Assembly (NCBI GenBank): GCA_016786785.1
Contig: JAEUVR010000071.1
Location: 1-44,819 of the forward strand
Length of the DNA: 44,819 nt
Source: Chitinophagaceae bacterium
GTDB taxonomy: Bacteria; Bacteroidota; Bacteroidia; Chitinophagales; Chitinophagaceae
Direction: 5' to 3'
Under the pieces are notes generated by a model. The model ran no database searches and was not told the origin of the DNA. It was given only the letters and a program-made list of their open reading frames with translations. Both the position numbers and the translations under genes were made by a program. This document shows, one piece after another, positions 23,246 to 30,064 of the stretch. How positions within the stretch are numbered: position 1 is the stretch's first letter; every line of letters starts with the position of its first letter.

Positions 23246-23275
23246 AAAGGCGACCACCATTGCAGGCAGTCGCCT
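23246..23275 (-). repeat. Conserved intergenic stem-loop, copy 1
   Basis: On the minus strand an 11-bp stem (AGGCGACTGCC/GGTGGTCGCCT, two G-U pairs) closes the hexaloop TGCAAT, followed by TTT. It lies just after the DUF932 stop codon and 15 bases before the next start codon, the same relative position as copy 2 holds between its neighbours. Confidence 0.8.
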
Positions 23276-23283
23276 TTGGTTAA

Positions 23284-24357
23284 TTAATTAAGTTGAAATA
23301 CGTCTGCTCCGATTTTCTCGAATGAGGTACACAGGTCAAAGGCTTTTTGGGTCTTTAGCTGCGCAGTACCGCCCATTACGATGCTCTGTAATTTGGCTTC
23401 ATCGTCTTTGTAGTTCCTTACATTCTGAAAGTAGCCTGTAACAGCATTGTACGCTCCGAACAATGTGCCTTTAGTGGTGTTCATCTGCTGCGTGTCGCTG
23501 GTCATAGCGTATGCAAAGGCATCATCTACGGTATTTTTAAATACGGTGGAAACTTCATCTTCCGCACCCTTTTTAATGAGGTCAAGCGTTTCCTTATTCG
23601 GGCAAAGCGCAAGCTGTATCAGCTTCCTAACTTCCCTGTCCGATACCTGAACTTTTGCCCATTGGTTGAAAATATCCTCTAACTGATTGCTAAGGGTGTT
23701 CGCTAATCCCATAACCTTGTGAGCATTGTCAAGGCGTTGTTTTGCGCCTGCTGTGTGCTTAATGCGTACAACATTGCTCATGCTGCGGAGTGATGCGTTT
23801 AAGGTGTTTTGACAAACTATGCGAATGGGTGTAAACGCTGCGGTAATACTTCCGCTACCGTCATGCGAAGTAGTCAGGAAAATGTATTTTTCGGTTACAT
23901 CATCCCCGTTGCCTACACGGATATAGTCAGGCAGTTTTGCAGTAATGAAAATACGCTCACCCTGTCCTAATGCTCCTGCTGTCTCGTATAAGATACCATC
24001 ACCACCGCCTACGATTGCATCAAAGAAATTAAAGGCTTCCCGGTTCTGTACAATATGGTAGTCTTTGCCCACCACGCCCAATACTGCATTGTTATCGGTT
24101 CTGATGTTGGCGAAGTAGTTAGGTACGTCTAACTGGCTGTCCGCTATCTCGATGCCCTGTGCGGTTTCGATGATGTTTGAGCCTGTGGTAAACAACGGAC
24201 TTTTTACGACTTCATAGTCAAGCCCTGCATGTTTGATGGCTTCCGCACTTGTTGGGTATTCCTCGATGATTTGCCCTAAGTTGTGCCATGCTTTTTCCTT
24301 TACGCTAAAGAATGAATAACGTCCGGTTCTGCTGTTGAAATTAAGATTGTGTGCCAT
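23284..24357 (-). CDS. DUF932 domain protein (phage/plasmid-like, TIGR03299 type)
   Basis: The 357-residue protein matches the DUF932 pattern: N-terminal W-H-N-L-G-Q near residue 25, V-L-G-V-V-G-K-D-Y-H-I-V-Q-N-R-E-A-F-N-F-F-D, and F-T-P-I-R-I-V-C-Q-N-T-L-N-A-S-L in the centre. The family is widespread on plasmids, phages and ICEs with no settled function. It is the first gene of a minus-strand group with three unknown proteins and carries a stem-loop directly after its stop. Confidence 0.88.
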   Translation of the reverse strand: MAHNLNFNSRTGRYSFFSVKEKAWHNLGQIIEEYPTSAEAIKHAGLDYEVVKSPLFTTGSNIIETAQGIEIADSQLDVPNYFANIRTDNNAVLGVVGKDYHIVQNREAFNFFDAIVGGGDGILYETAGALGQGERIFITAKLPDYIRVGNGDDVTEKYIFLTTSHDGSGSITAAFTPIRIVCQNTLNASLRSMSNVVRIKHTAGAKQRLDNAHKVMGLANTLSNQLEDIFNQWAKVQVSDREVRKLIQLALCPNKETLDLIKKGAEDEVSTVFKNTVDDAFAYAMTSDTQQMNTTKGTLFGAYNAVTGYFQNVRNYKDDEAKLQSIVMGGTAQLKTQKAFDLCTSFEKIGADVFQLN

Positions 24358-24862
24358 GATTTTTTACTTTTTTAGTGATTGTTTGAATTGAATTTTTTTG
24401 AGATTTATTCGGTATGGTGGGGAGGTGCTGTTTCGTTTCGTTACCTTTTCCAATGCTGTTAATCTTCATACCTGACATTTTTTTTATTCGTCTAAGGAGC
24501 CGGAGTATGCTATGTTTCGTTTCATGAGCAGTTGAGGTTAGTGTTTAGGAGGCACAAGGTTTTGGGAAACAAATACTACCCAACGGGTGGAGATTTTTTG
24601 CCAAACTTGCATGACCTTTTGCCTCCGTTAAGAACACGTCCAACCTTTGCTCTTGACAACGGGACTAAAAGACATACAGGCTCCTTGAATAAAAAAAATG
24701 CGTGGAAGGCAATGAAGATTGCATTGGTAAAAGGTTCTAAATGGGATAGAAATTTTACTTCCAACACACTGGATTTCTAAACACCATTTTTAGATGTGTG
24801 TGGCTTTTAAAGCCACAGGATTTAGGAAAGTAATAGCGGAGATAAGCCCAAAATAACGGGCA
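24358..24862. other. Region without a confident gene between DUF932 and the integrase terminator
   Basis: A plus-strand frame of 82 codons (24532-24780) begins with TTG, with no good ribosome site, and ends K-G-S-K-W-D-R-N-F-T-S-N-T-L-D-F; it could be a degraded gene. The segment has several inverted repeats: AAGGAGCC (24494-24501) with GGCTCCTT (24679-24686), GGAGGCA (24547-24553) with TGCCTCC (24620-24626), and GTGTTTAG (24541-24548) with CTAAACAC (24777-24784). Structured RNA is an alternative. Confidence 0.4.
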
Positions 24863-24891
24863 TAAAAAAAGCAGGATTTAATAATCCTGCT
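24863..24891 (-). terminator. Intrinsic terminator of the integrase gene
   Basis: On the minus strand AGCAGGAT (24891-24884) pairs with ATCCTGCT (24877-24870) around a six-base loop and is followed by seven T residues (24869-24863). It lies 26 bases after the integrase stop. Confidence 0.9.
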
Positions 24892-24917
24892 CTTGGTTAA
24901 TGATATAGCGGCAAACG

Positions 24918-26246
24918 TTACACGGCGTATTCTAATTTCTGTTCATCAACAATAACTTTGACATTGGTAACAGTTTCCTCCTGCGTAGCAGCTTCCGCTT
25001 GCATGGCAACAAATGCGTTTTCCATTGCTGCAAATTTTGGAGAAACCAAATCCATATCCTTGCTGATTTTTTGGCTGGTGATTTTAGCGTAAATCTGCGT
25101 AGTGGTAATATGCTTGTGTCCCATCATCTTGCTAAGGCTTTCAAGAGGCACACCCTCGGTTAAGAACATCGTAGCGAATGTATGGCGGGCTGTGTGGAAC
25201 GATATTTTCTGTTCGGTAATAATACCTGCTTCCTCCGTAAGTTTTCTTACGTGGACATTACAGGTTGAATTGGATGGAACCGGAAATATAAAATCGTTGC
25301 GGGTAACACCCCTATACTTTTCAATGATACGTTTGGGGATTTCCATAAGCCGGACGTTGGAAGCAACATCTGATTTTTTCCTCCGGCTGATAATCCATTG
25401 ATGCCCGTCAAAAAAGGATTGAATGTTGCTCCATTTTAGCTTTTTAATATCAATGTAGGAAAGCCCTGTAAAGCAACTGAAAATAAAGAGGTCTTTTACG
25501 AGTTCATACCTGCTTTTGGACGGCTTTAAAAGCATGAGCCTTTCCACATCCTCTTTCAAAAGATAAGAGCGGTCGGTTTCCTCCATGCTGATTTCGTAAT
25601 CCTCAAAAGGATTATCCCGTATCAGCTTGCATTTGACAGCCAGTTTAGCCAATGCGATAACTGGCATGGTATAAACCCAAACAGTATTATGGGTGCATTC
25701 CTTATCAATCCTCAAAAAGAAGTCAAACTCACGAATGAAGTCCGACTTCAATTCACGGAAAGCCATATCCTCCCGATGGTAGCGTAGTTTAATGAACTCC
25801 GCAAGGTGTTCGTAAACTTTCTTGTACTTGGCGTAGGTGCTTGCTGACCTTTCGCCTTTTGCTACCATCCTTTCAAATTCCTTATTTTCTTGTTTGAAGA
25901 CCTTTAGGATAGCATCATCCATTACTCCGACACCGAGAAACGTTAGCTTTACCTTATCGGCAGTGGCAAAGCCCTCGTCTTTCATCATGTCCTCGTAAAT
26001 CTTATCAATACGTGTCCGTATTTTATTCAGCTTGCCGTTAAGCGTTACAGCAAGATTGCTCTTGCCCAAAACACGTCCGTACTTCAAATCCCAACTATCG
26101 GGGTGGATTTCCAACTTGGTACTGAATGATGCGGGTTTGCCATCAACGGTAATTCGTCCCATGATTGCAACCGCTCCGTTCTTCTTCGGCTCGTTTTTCT
26201 TTAGGTAAAAAAGCAGTTTAAACGTTGACCTTTTCGACTGTTCCAT
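24918..26246 (-). CDS. int: Tyrosine recombinase (ICE integrase, IntDOT-like)
   Basis: The 442-residue protein integrates and excises the element. An arm-binding N-terminal region is followed by a SAM-like core-binding domain (about 110-210) and a catalytic domain with H351-T-A-R354-H, G-H377, and the nucleophile Tyr386 in T-T-T-Q-I-Y-A-K. A lysine (R-R-K-K, about 290) fits the beta-strand Lys. At the usual first catalytic Arg position the motif reads T-G-L-S, so Ser263 replaces Arg, as reported for IntDOT of CTnDOT. It is the last ICE gene, transcribed inward, with its own terminator. The start ATG at 26246 lies close to the presumed att end. Confidence 0.93.
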   Translation of the reverse strand: MEQSKRSTFKLLFYLKKNEPKKNGAVAIMGRITVDGKPASFSTKLEIHPDSWDLKYGRVLGKSNLAVTLNGKLNKIRTRIDKIYEDMMKDEGFATADKVKLTFLGVGVMDDAILKVFKQENKEFERMVAKGERSASTYAKYKKVYEHLAEFIKLRYHREDMAFRELKSDFIREFDFFLRIDKECTHNTVWVYTMPVIALAKLAVKCKLIRDNPFEDYEISMEETDRSYLLKEDVERLMLLKPSKSRYELVKDLFIFSCFTGLSYIDIKKLKWSNIQSFFDGHQWIISRRKKSDVASNVRLMEIPKRIIEKYRGVTRNDFIFPVPSNSTCNVHVRKLTEEAGIITEQKISFHTARHTFATMFLTEGVPLESLSKMMGHKHITTTQIYAKITSQKISKDMDLVSPKFAAMENAFVAMQAEAATQEETVTNVKVIVDEQKLEYAV

Positions 26247-26354
26247 AACTCAATTGTTTAATGTTTAAAATTAAAAATCAATGAGTTACAAGGGGGTGTG
26301 AAAAGGAGTGCAAAAGACTGAAATATAATCAGTTATATTAAGGGTGGTCAGACT

Positions 26355-26378
26355 GTAACCAGTAACGATTTAGTAACC
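26355..26378. repeat. Short direct repeats, possible integrase arm sites
   Basis: GTAACC (26355), AGTAAC (26361) and AGTAACC (26372) recur within 24 bases between the integrase start and the proposed ICE end, where arm-type integrase sites would be expected. The repeats are short, so chance is not excluded. Confidence 0.3.
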
Positions 26379-26479
26379 TAACCCTGTCTTTTTAAGCCCA
26401 AAAACCAAAGTACAGAGACTTCCAATTTTAGACCCACGTGTTATAAACTACTGTGTTTTAGCGGACTTCGCCGTTTTGC

Positions 26480-26489
26480 TTATTTTTGC
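26480..26489 (+). other. Putative attachment core (ICE-chromosome junction)
   Basis: TTATTTTTGC matches the CTnDOT-family core GTAnnTTTGC at nine comparable positions except the first base. It also contains a TAnnTTTG promoter -7 box, 35 bases before the dapD start. CTnDOT-type elements are known to use such promoter-like cores. The other att end is outside the window, so the direct repeat cannot be confirmed. Confidence 0.45.
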
Positions 26490-26523
26490 TTTTTGTCGTT
26501 ATTTTTTATTAAAAAATACATTG

Positions 26524-27336
26524 ATGGAAACGCAAGAAATGATATTGGCCGCCTGGCAGAACCGGGAGTTATTAAAAGAAACAAAGTATGCCGAAACAGT
26601 AAGAGCCGTTATTGAAGAAATGGACAAGGGAAGGCTGCGCGTAGCCTCTCCGCAAGGCGACGGATGGGCCGTCAATGAATGGGTGAAGCAAGCCATCCTG
26701 TTGTATTTTAGCGTTCAACCCACGCAAACCTGGAAGGTCGATCCCTTTGAATTTCACGATAAGATGTTATTAAAATCGAATTATAAGGAGTTGGGCGTTC
26801 GGGCCGTTCCCAGCGCCGTGGCGCGATATGGCGCATTTGTAGGCCGGAACGTGGTGTTGATGCCCTCCTATGTAAATATTGGCGCTTATGTGGACGAAGG
26901 CACGATGGTAGACACCTGGGCAACCGTAGGCAGCTGCGCCCAAATCGGAAAGAACGTACATTTAAGCGGCGGCGTAGGCATCGGCGGCGTATTGGAGCCC
27001 CTGCAGGCAAGCCCTGTGATCGTGGAAGACGGTTGTTTTATCGGCAGCCGCTGTATTGTGGTAGAAGGCGTAAGGGTAGAAAAAGAGGCGGTGCTGGGCG
27101 CCAATGTCGTTTTAACGCAAAGCACCAGGATCATTGATGTCAGCGGCGCTGAACCAGTGGAATATAAGGGTCGCGTGCCTGCCGGCAGCGTTGTCATCCC
27201 GGGCTCTTATAAAAAACAATTCCCCGCGGGCGAATATTCGGTAAGCTGCGCCCTGATCATCGGCAAAAGAAAGCCCAGCACCGACCTTAAAACCAGCTTG
27301 AACAATGCATTGAGGGATTTCAACGTAGCCGTTTAA
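26524..27336 (+). CDS. dapD: 2,3,4,5-tetrahydropyridine-2,6-dicarboxylate N-succinyltransferase
   Basis: DapD transfers succinyl from succinyl-CoA to tetrahydrodipicolinate in the succinylase branch of lysine and meso-diaminopimelate synthesis, in the cytoplasm. The 270-residue length is normal. The C-terminal two thirds form a left-handed beta helix of hexapeptide repeats (V-L-M-P-S-Y-V-N-I-G-A-Y-V-D-E-G), with the conserved active-site stretch L-S-G-G-V-G-I-G-G-V-L-E-P-L-Q-A. I use the ATG at 26524; an in-frame upstream extension to 26476 would translate the proposed att region. It is the first chromosomal gene after the ICE and may now rely on ICE-derived sequence for its promoter upstream of -7. 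Confidence 0.95.
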   Translation: METQEMILAAWQNRELLKETKYAETVRAVIEEMDKGRLRVASPQGDGWAVNEWVKQAILLYFSVQPTQTWKVDPFEFHDKMLLKSNYKELGVRAVPSAVARYGAFVGRNVVLMPSYVNIGAYVDEGTMVDTWATVGSCAQIGKNVHLSGGVGIGGVLEPLQASPVIVEDGCFIGSRCIVVEGVRVEKEAVLGANVVLTQSTRIIDVSGAEPVEYKGRVPAGSVVIPGSYKKQFPAGEYSVSCALIIGKRKPSTDLKTSLNNALRDFNVAV

Positions 27337-27356
27337 TTCCAGCGGCGGCAATCATT

Positions 27357-28289
27357 TTGAGTAGAAACAATATTTCTTTTGCCGGGTTTATCATTTGCCT
27401 GATCGGCTCGCTGTTGTTTTCAACAAAAGCCATCATCGTAAAGCTGGCCTTTGCAGACAGCGGGGTCGACGCATTGACCTTGCTAACCATTCGCATGGCT
27501 TTTTCGCTGCCCTTCTTCCTGGCGGCGGCATTCTGGTCGGCCAATAAAAATGCAAATGCAAAGCTCGGATTAAGGCAATATCTCCAGATCGTATTGCTTG
27601 GGCTATTCGGGTATTATCTAAGCAGCTATTTTGATTTCGTGGGACTGCAATATATTTCCGCAGGCCTTGAAAGGCTGATCCTGTTTTTATATCCCAGTAT
27701 CGTCGTGTTGATCAACGCTTTTTTCTTTCGTCAGCGGATTACCCGTATCCAGTTGATCGCCTTACTGCTCACCTACCTTGGAATAGGGCTGGCTTATTAC
27801 GGCGAAATGCAATTCGATGCCGCTTATCCGAACTTCGTATGGGGAAGCATGCTGATCTTTTTATGCTCGATCACCTATGCCATATACATTGCAGGAAGCG
27901 GGCGGATAATTCCCTATATCGGACCGTCCCGGTTTACGGCCTACAGTATGCTTGCCGCTACGGCGGGAATATTCATTCATTTCGGCGTGAGCAGGAACTA
28001 TACAGAACTGATGGCCACAGCGGGTATCTGGCAATACGGGCTGCTATTGGCGATAGCCGCCACAGTTCTACCTACTTTCCTGATTGCGGCAGGGATGTCG
28101 AGGATCGGGTCTAATAATGTAGCCATCATATCCAGCATCGGACCGGTGAGCACGATCCTGCAAGCCCACTGGCTATTGGGAGAACCCATTCATAGCGGCC
28201 AGATAACCGGCACAGTCCTGGTCATTGCCGGCGTGCTGCTAACGGGCTGGAAAAGCGGGGCTGCGCAGATAGTCCAGGATCGCCGCTAG
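27357..28289 (+). CDS. EamA family (DMT superfamily) transporter
   Basis: The 310-residue inner-membrane protein has ten hydrophobic segments in two EamA repeats. The first begins F-I-I-C-L-I-G-S-L-L-F-S-T-K-A-I-I-V-K, and the second ends with the family motif S-T-I-L-Q-A-H-W-L-L-G-E-P-I. Such proteins export metabolites or amino acids; the substrate here is unknown. The only start that keeps helix 1 is a TTG at 27357. It begins 20 bases after dapD and overlaps the convergent cutC gene by 51 bases at its 3' end. Confidence 0.88.
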   Translation: MSRNNISFAGFIICLIGSLLFSTKAIIVKLAFADSGVDALTLLTIRMAFSLPFFLAAAFWSANKNANAKLGLRQYLQIVLLGLFGYYLSSYFDFVGLQYISAGLERLILFLYPSIVVLINAFFFRQRITRIQLIALLLTYLGIGLAYYGEMQFDAAYPNFVWGSMLIFLCSITYAIYIAGSGRIIPYIGPSRFTAYSMLAATAGIFIHFGVSRNYTELMATAGIWQYGLLLAIAATVLPTFLIAAGMSRIGSNNVAIISSIGPVSTILQAHWLLGEPIHSGQITGTVLVIAGVLLTGWKSGAAQIVQDRR

Positions 28290-28982
28290 CGATTTTTCGT
28301 CCGGCAAATAAACCTGGCCGGAGTCCAGCACTTTGGGATTAGCAGAAGCCATGAAGCGCTTAACCGGTTTACGTAGCGATCCATGAAATTCAGTCGCGGC
28401 TGTAGCTTCCTGAATAAATCCAATATTCTCGGCAGTAATGCCGGCTCCTGGCATCACGATAATGCGATTGCCCGCCTGCTTCACCAGCGCTTTCAACAGC
28501 GCGACGCCCTGCGGCGCGCCGGCTTCCTGGCCCGAAGTAAGTATCCGCTCGCAACCGCAATCGATCAAATCTTCCAAGGCTTTCATCGGGTCGGGGGTAG
28601 CGTCAAACGCCCGGTTACAGGTAACGCCCATGGGATGGGCCAGCTCCACAAACCGCTTCATCCGCTCCTTATCGATCTCTCCATCGATTTGCTGTACGCC
28701 GATCGAAATGCCATCGCAACCGAGTTCCTTACAAATTTGAATATCCTTTTCAAGGATCGCTATCTCGTCGTCATCATAAAAATAGTCGCCCGCCCGCGGA
28801 CGAAGGATCGGGTAGAGTTTCATGCCCGTCCTTTCCCTGACCTGGCGGATCGTACCGTAACCAGGCGTTGTTCCGCCTTCAGAAGGATTATCGCACAACT
28901 CCACCCGGTAAACGCCTAATTTATCGGCGAGCAGGCAGGATTGTATATTAAACGCGCACAATTCAAAATGATAAGTAGACAT
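28239..28982 (-). CDS. cutC: CutC family protein
   Basis: The 247-residue protein is a TIM-barrel CutC: V-E-L-C-D-N-P-S-E-G-G-T-T-P-G-Y-G near the start, L-Y-P-I-L-R-P-R-A-G-D-Y-F-Y, and I-L-T-S-G-Q-E-A-G-A-P in the middle are all family motifs. CutC was linked to copper homeostasis, but its biochemical role is unclear. Its 3' end overlaps the convergent EamA gene. The ATG at 28982 is the only reasonable start. Confidence 0.93.
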   Translation of the reverse strand: MSTYHFELCAFNIQSCLLADKLGVYRVELCDNPSEGGTTPGYGTIRQVRERTGMKLYPILRPRAGDYFYDDDEIAILEKDIQICKELGCDGISIGVQQIDGEIDKERMKRFVELAHPMGVTCNRAFDATPDPMKALEDLIDCGCERILTSGQEAGAPQGVALLKALVKQAGNRIIVMPGAGITAENIGFIQEATAATEFHGSLRKPVKRFMASANPKVLDSGQVYLPDEKSLAAILDYLRSPAFPAR

Positions 28983-29321
28983 GATTGTTCAATTCAAGTT
29001 GTCAGGATAAAGTTGGCATCTTTTAGAAATAAGAGGCTTAAAATAACAAATCCCTCTTATATATGACTCCCAATTATTTAAAAGATCCCTGAGCGTTTAG
29101 GCGCTGTTGAACAGTCAATGGACAATATCCGTGAAAACGGGATCGAGCCGGATTGCCCGTGTTCGACCTGACGCCGTTTCTATCTCTTCGCTTGCCGGGT
29201 TACCCGCCTTCGGCGGATGACCCGGATTTCTGCTAGGGGGGAGAGCTCAGCTTCAGCTTTAACGCTTTATGGGGCAGCGGATAAAAATTTAAAATGAGTC
29301 GCTACTTAAAACCGAATAAAT
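28983..29321. other. Intergenic region with a REP-like hairpin
   Basis: No gene is seen in these bases. A strong palindromic hairpin occupies 29195-29225: CCGGGT/ACCCGG outer stem and CCGCC-TTC-GGCGG inner stem, resembling repetitive extragenic palindromes. No second copy was found in the window. Confidence 0.6.
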
Positions 29322-29351
29322 TTGAAGCGTTTCAATTTCTTACTATATTTG
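29322..29351 (+). promoter_or_regulatory. tRNA-Leu promoter
   Basis: TTG (29322-29324) and TATATTTG (29344-29351) are separated by 19 bases, an exact Bacteroidota -33/-7 promoter. The tRNA begins 17 bases after the -7 box. Confidence 0.8.
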
Positions 29352-29368
29352 CAACCCTGAATCAGGAT

Positions 29369-29452
29369 GCCCAGATGGCGAAATTGGTAGACGCACTGTG
29401 TTCAGGTCGCAGCGCCGGCAACGGTGTGCTGGTTCGAATCCAGTTCTGGGCA
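29369..29452 (+). tRNA. tRNA-Leu(CAG)
   Basis: The 84-base sequence folds as a class II tRNA. The acceptor stem is GCCCAGA/TCTGGGC with discriminator A; the D arm includes GGTAGACGC; the anticodon stem-loop CTGTG-TTCAGGT-CGCAG gives anticodon CAG; a short variable arm and the T arm GCTGGTTCGAATCCAGT follow. CCA is not encoded (the next bases are CAA). It decodes CUG. No duplicated 3' end of the gene was found downstream. Confidence 0.96.
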
Positions 29453-29453
29453 C

Positions 29454-29490
29454 AAAACCCTGCAATAAAATTGTGGGGTTTTTTATTTTT
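29454..29490 (+). terminator. Intrinsic terminator after tRNA-Leu
   Basis: AAAACCCTGCAAT (29454-29466) pairs with ATTGTGGGGTTTT (29470-29482) through 13 pairs with two G-U, loop AAA, followed by a T-rich tail. Confidence 0.9.
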
Positions 29491-29655
29491 GGAAGCGAGC
29501 CAGGCTTGTCCGTTAAATTTGTCGTGATTCAACAATATTCTGCTGTTATCTTCCCTTAATTTGACGCGATTGTGTTTATTGCGACATTTTTGCATTAACC
29601 GCGAAGAAATAGAAATACCACGCCTTCGCCGTGGCAAAGGCTTTAGGTACACCCC

Positions 29656-30036
29656 TTGATTCTGAAAGCTTACAGCCTTCTGCAGCATCCTTTTGCAAGG
29701 GCGGCGTATATGATGTTCATGATAAGCGAAGTACATCCTTTCCTGGATGGGAACGGAAGAATTGCACGCGTGATGATGAATGCAGAATTAAGCGCTAAAG
29801 GGTTGTCAAAGATCATCATCCCCACTGTTTTCCGGGAGGACTATATGGTAGCGCTAAAGAAACTGACCAAACAGCGAGATGCCGGCGCATATATCAGAAT
29901 GCTGCTTCGCGCATGGGAATTTAGCGGCCATGTCCATAATAAGAGCCTTGATGCAATGGAGGAATATTTGACAACGTGTAACGCATTCCTTTCACCCAAG
30001 GAAGAGTATTTAAAAATAATACCTGACGCTGGGTAA
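29656..30036 (+). pseudogene. 5'-truncated Fic domain gene remnant
   Basis: The frame gives 126 residues with the intact Fic motif H-P-F-L-D-G-N-G-R at residues 27-35 and the following conserved I-I-I-P-T-V-F-R-E-D-Y. Full Fic proteins of this type have over 300 residues; here the upstream N-terminal half, including the helices of the Fic core and any inhibitory helix, is missing, and the codons before S-L-L-Q-H-P-F are preceded by unrelated DNA without an ATG. Fic enzymes AMPylate target proteins; this fragment is unlikely to be active. It lies between the tRNA-Leu terminator and the convergent SusD gene. Confidence 0.75.
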
Positions 30037-30064
30037 TTTTAGCAATTCATACCGTCTATTTTAC

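Larger units (their letters stand above)
1..26489. mobile_element. Integrative conjugative element, CTnDOT-like, right part (left end outside window)
   Basis: The segment has every module of a Bacteroidota ICE: relaxase and coupling protein (mobA-mobB-mobC), the traA-traQ secretion genes, small excisionase-like HTH genes, and a tyrosine recombinase as the last gene before ordinary chromosomal genes. Gene order traE-F-G-I-J-K-L-M-N-O-Q is the CTnDOT order; no traP or traH lies within it. The right boundary is inferred to lie between the integrase start (26246) and dapD (26524), most likely near 26480. The left boundary is not in the window. The element carries a Crp/Fnr, TSUP and OsmC cargo operon at the left. 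Confidence 0.9.

Noticed and set aside
24532-24780. Confident small gene of 82 codons
   Set aside because: It has a TTG start, no ribosome site, no family match, and lies among inverted repeats, so it is only mentioned in the region note.
29656-30036. Functional Fic toxin
   Set aside because: More than half of the usual protein, including the N-terminal core helices and a start codon, is missing.
29369-30060. Second genomic island bounded by the tRNA-Leu 3' end
   Set aside because: No duplicate of the tRNA 3' sequence and no integrase were found on this side.
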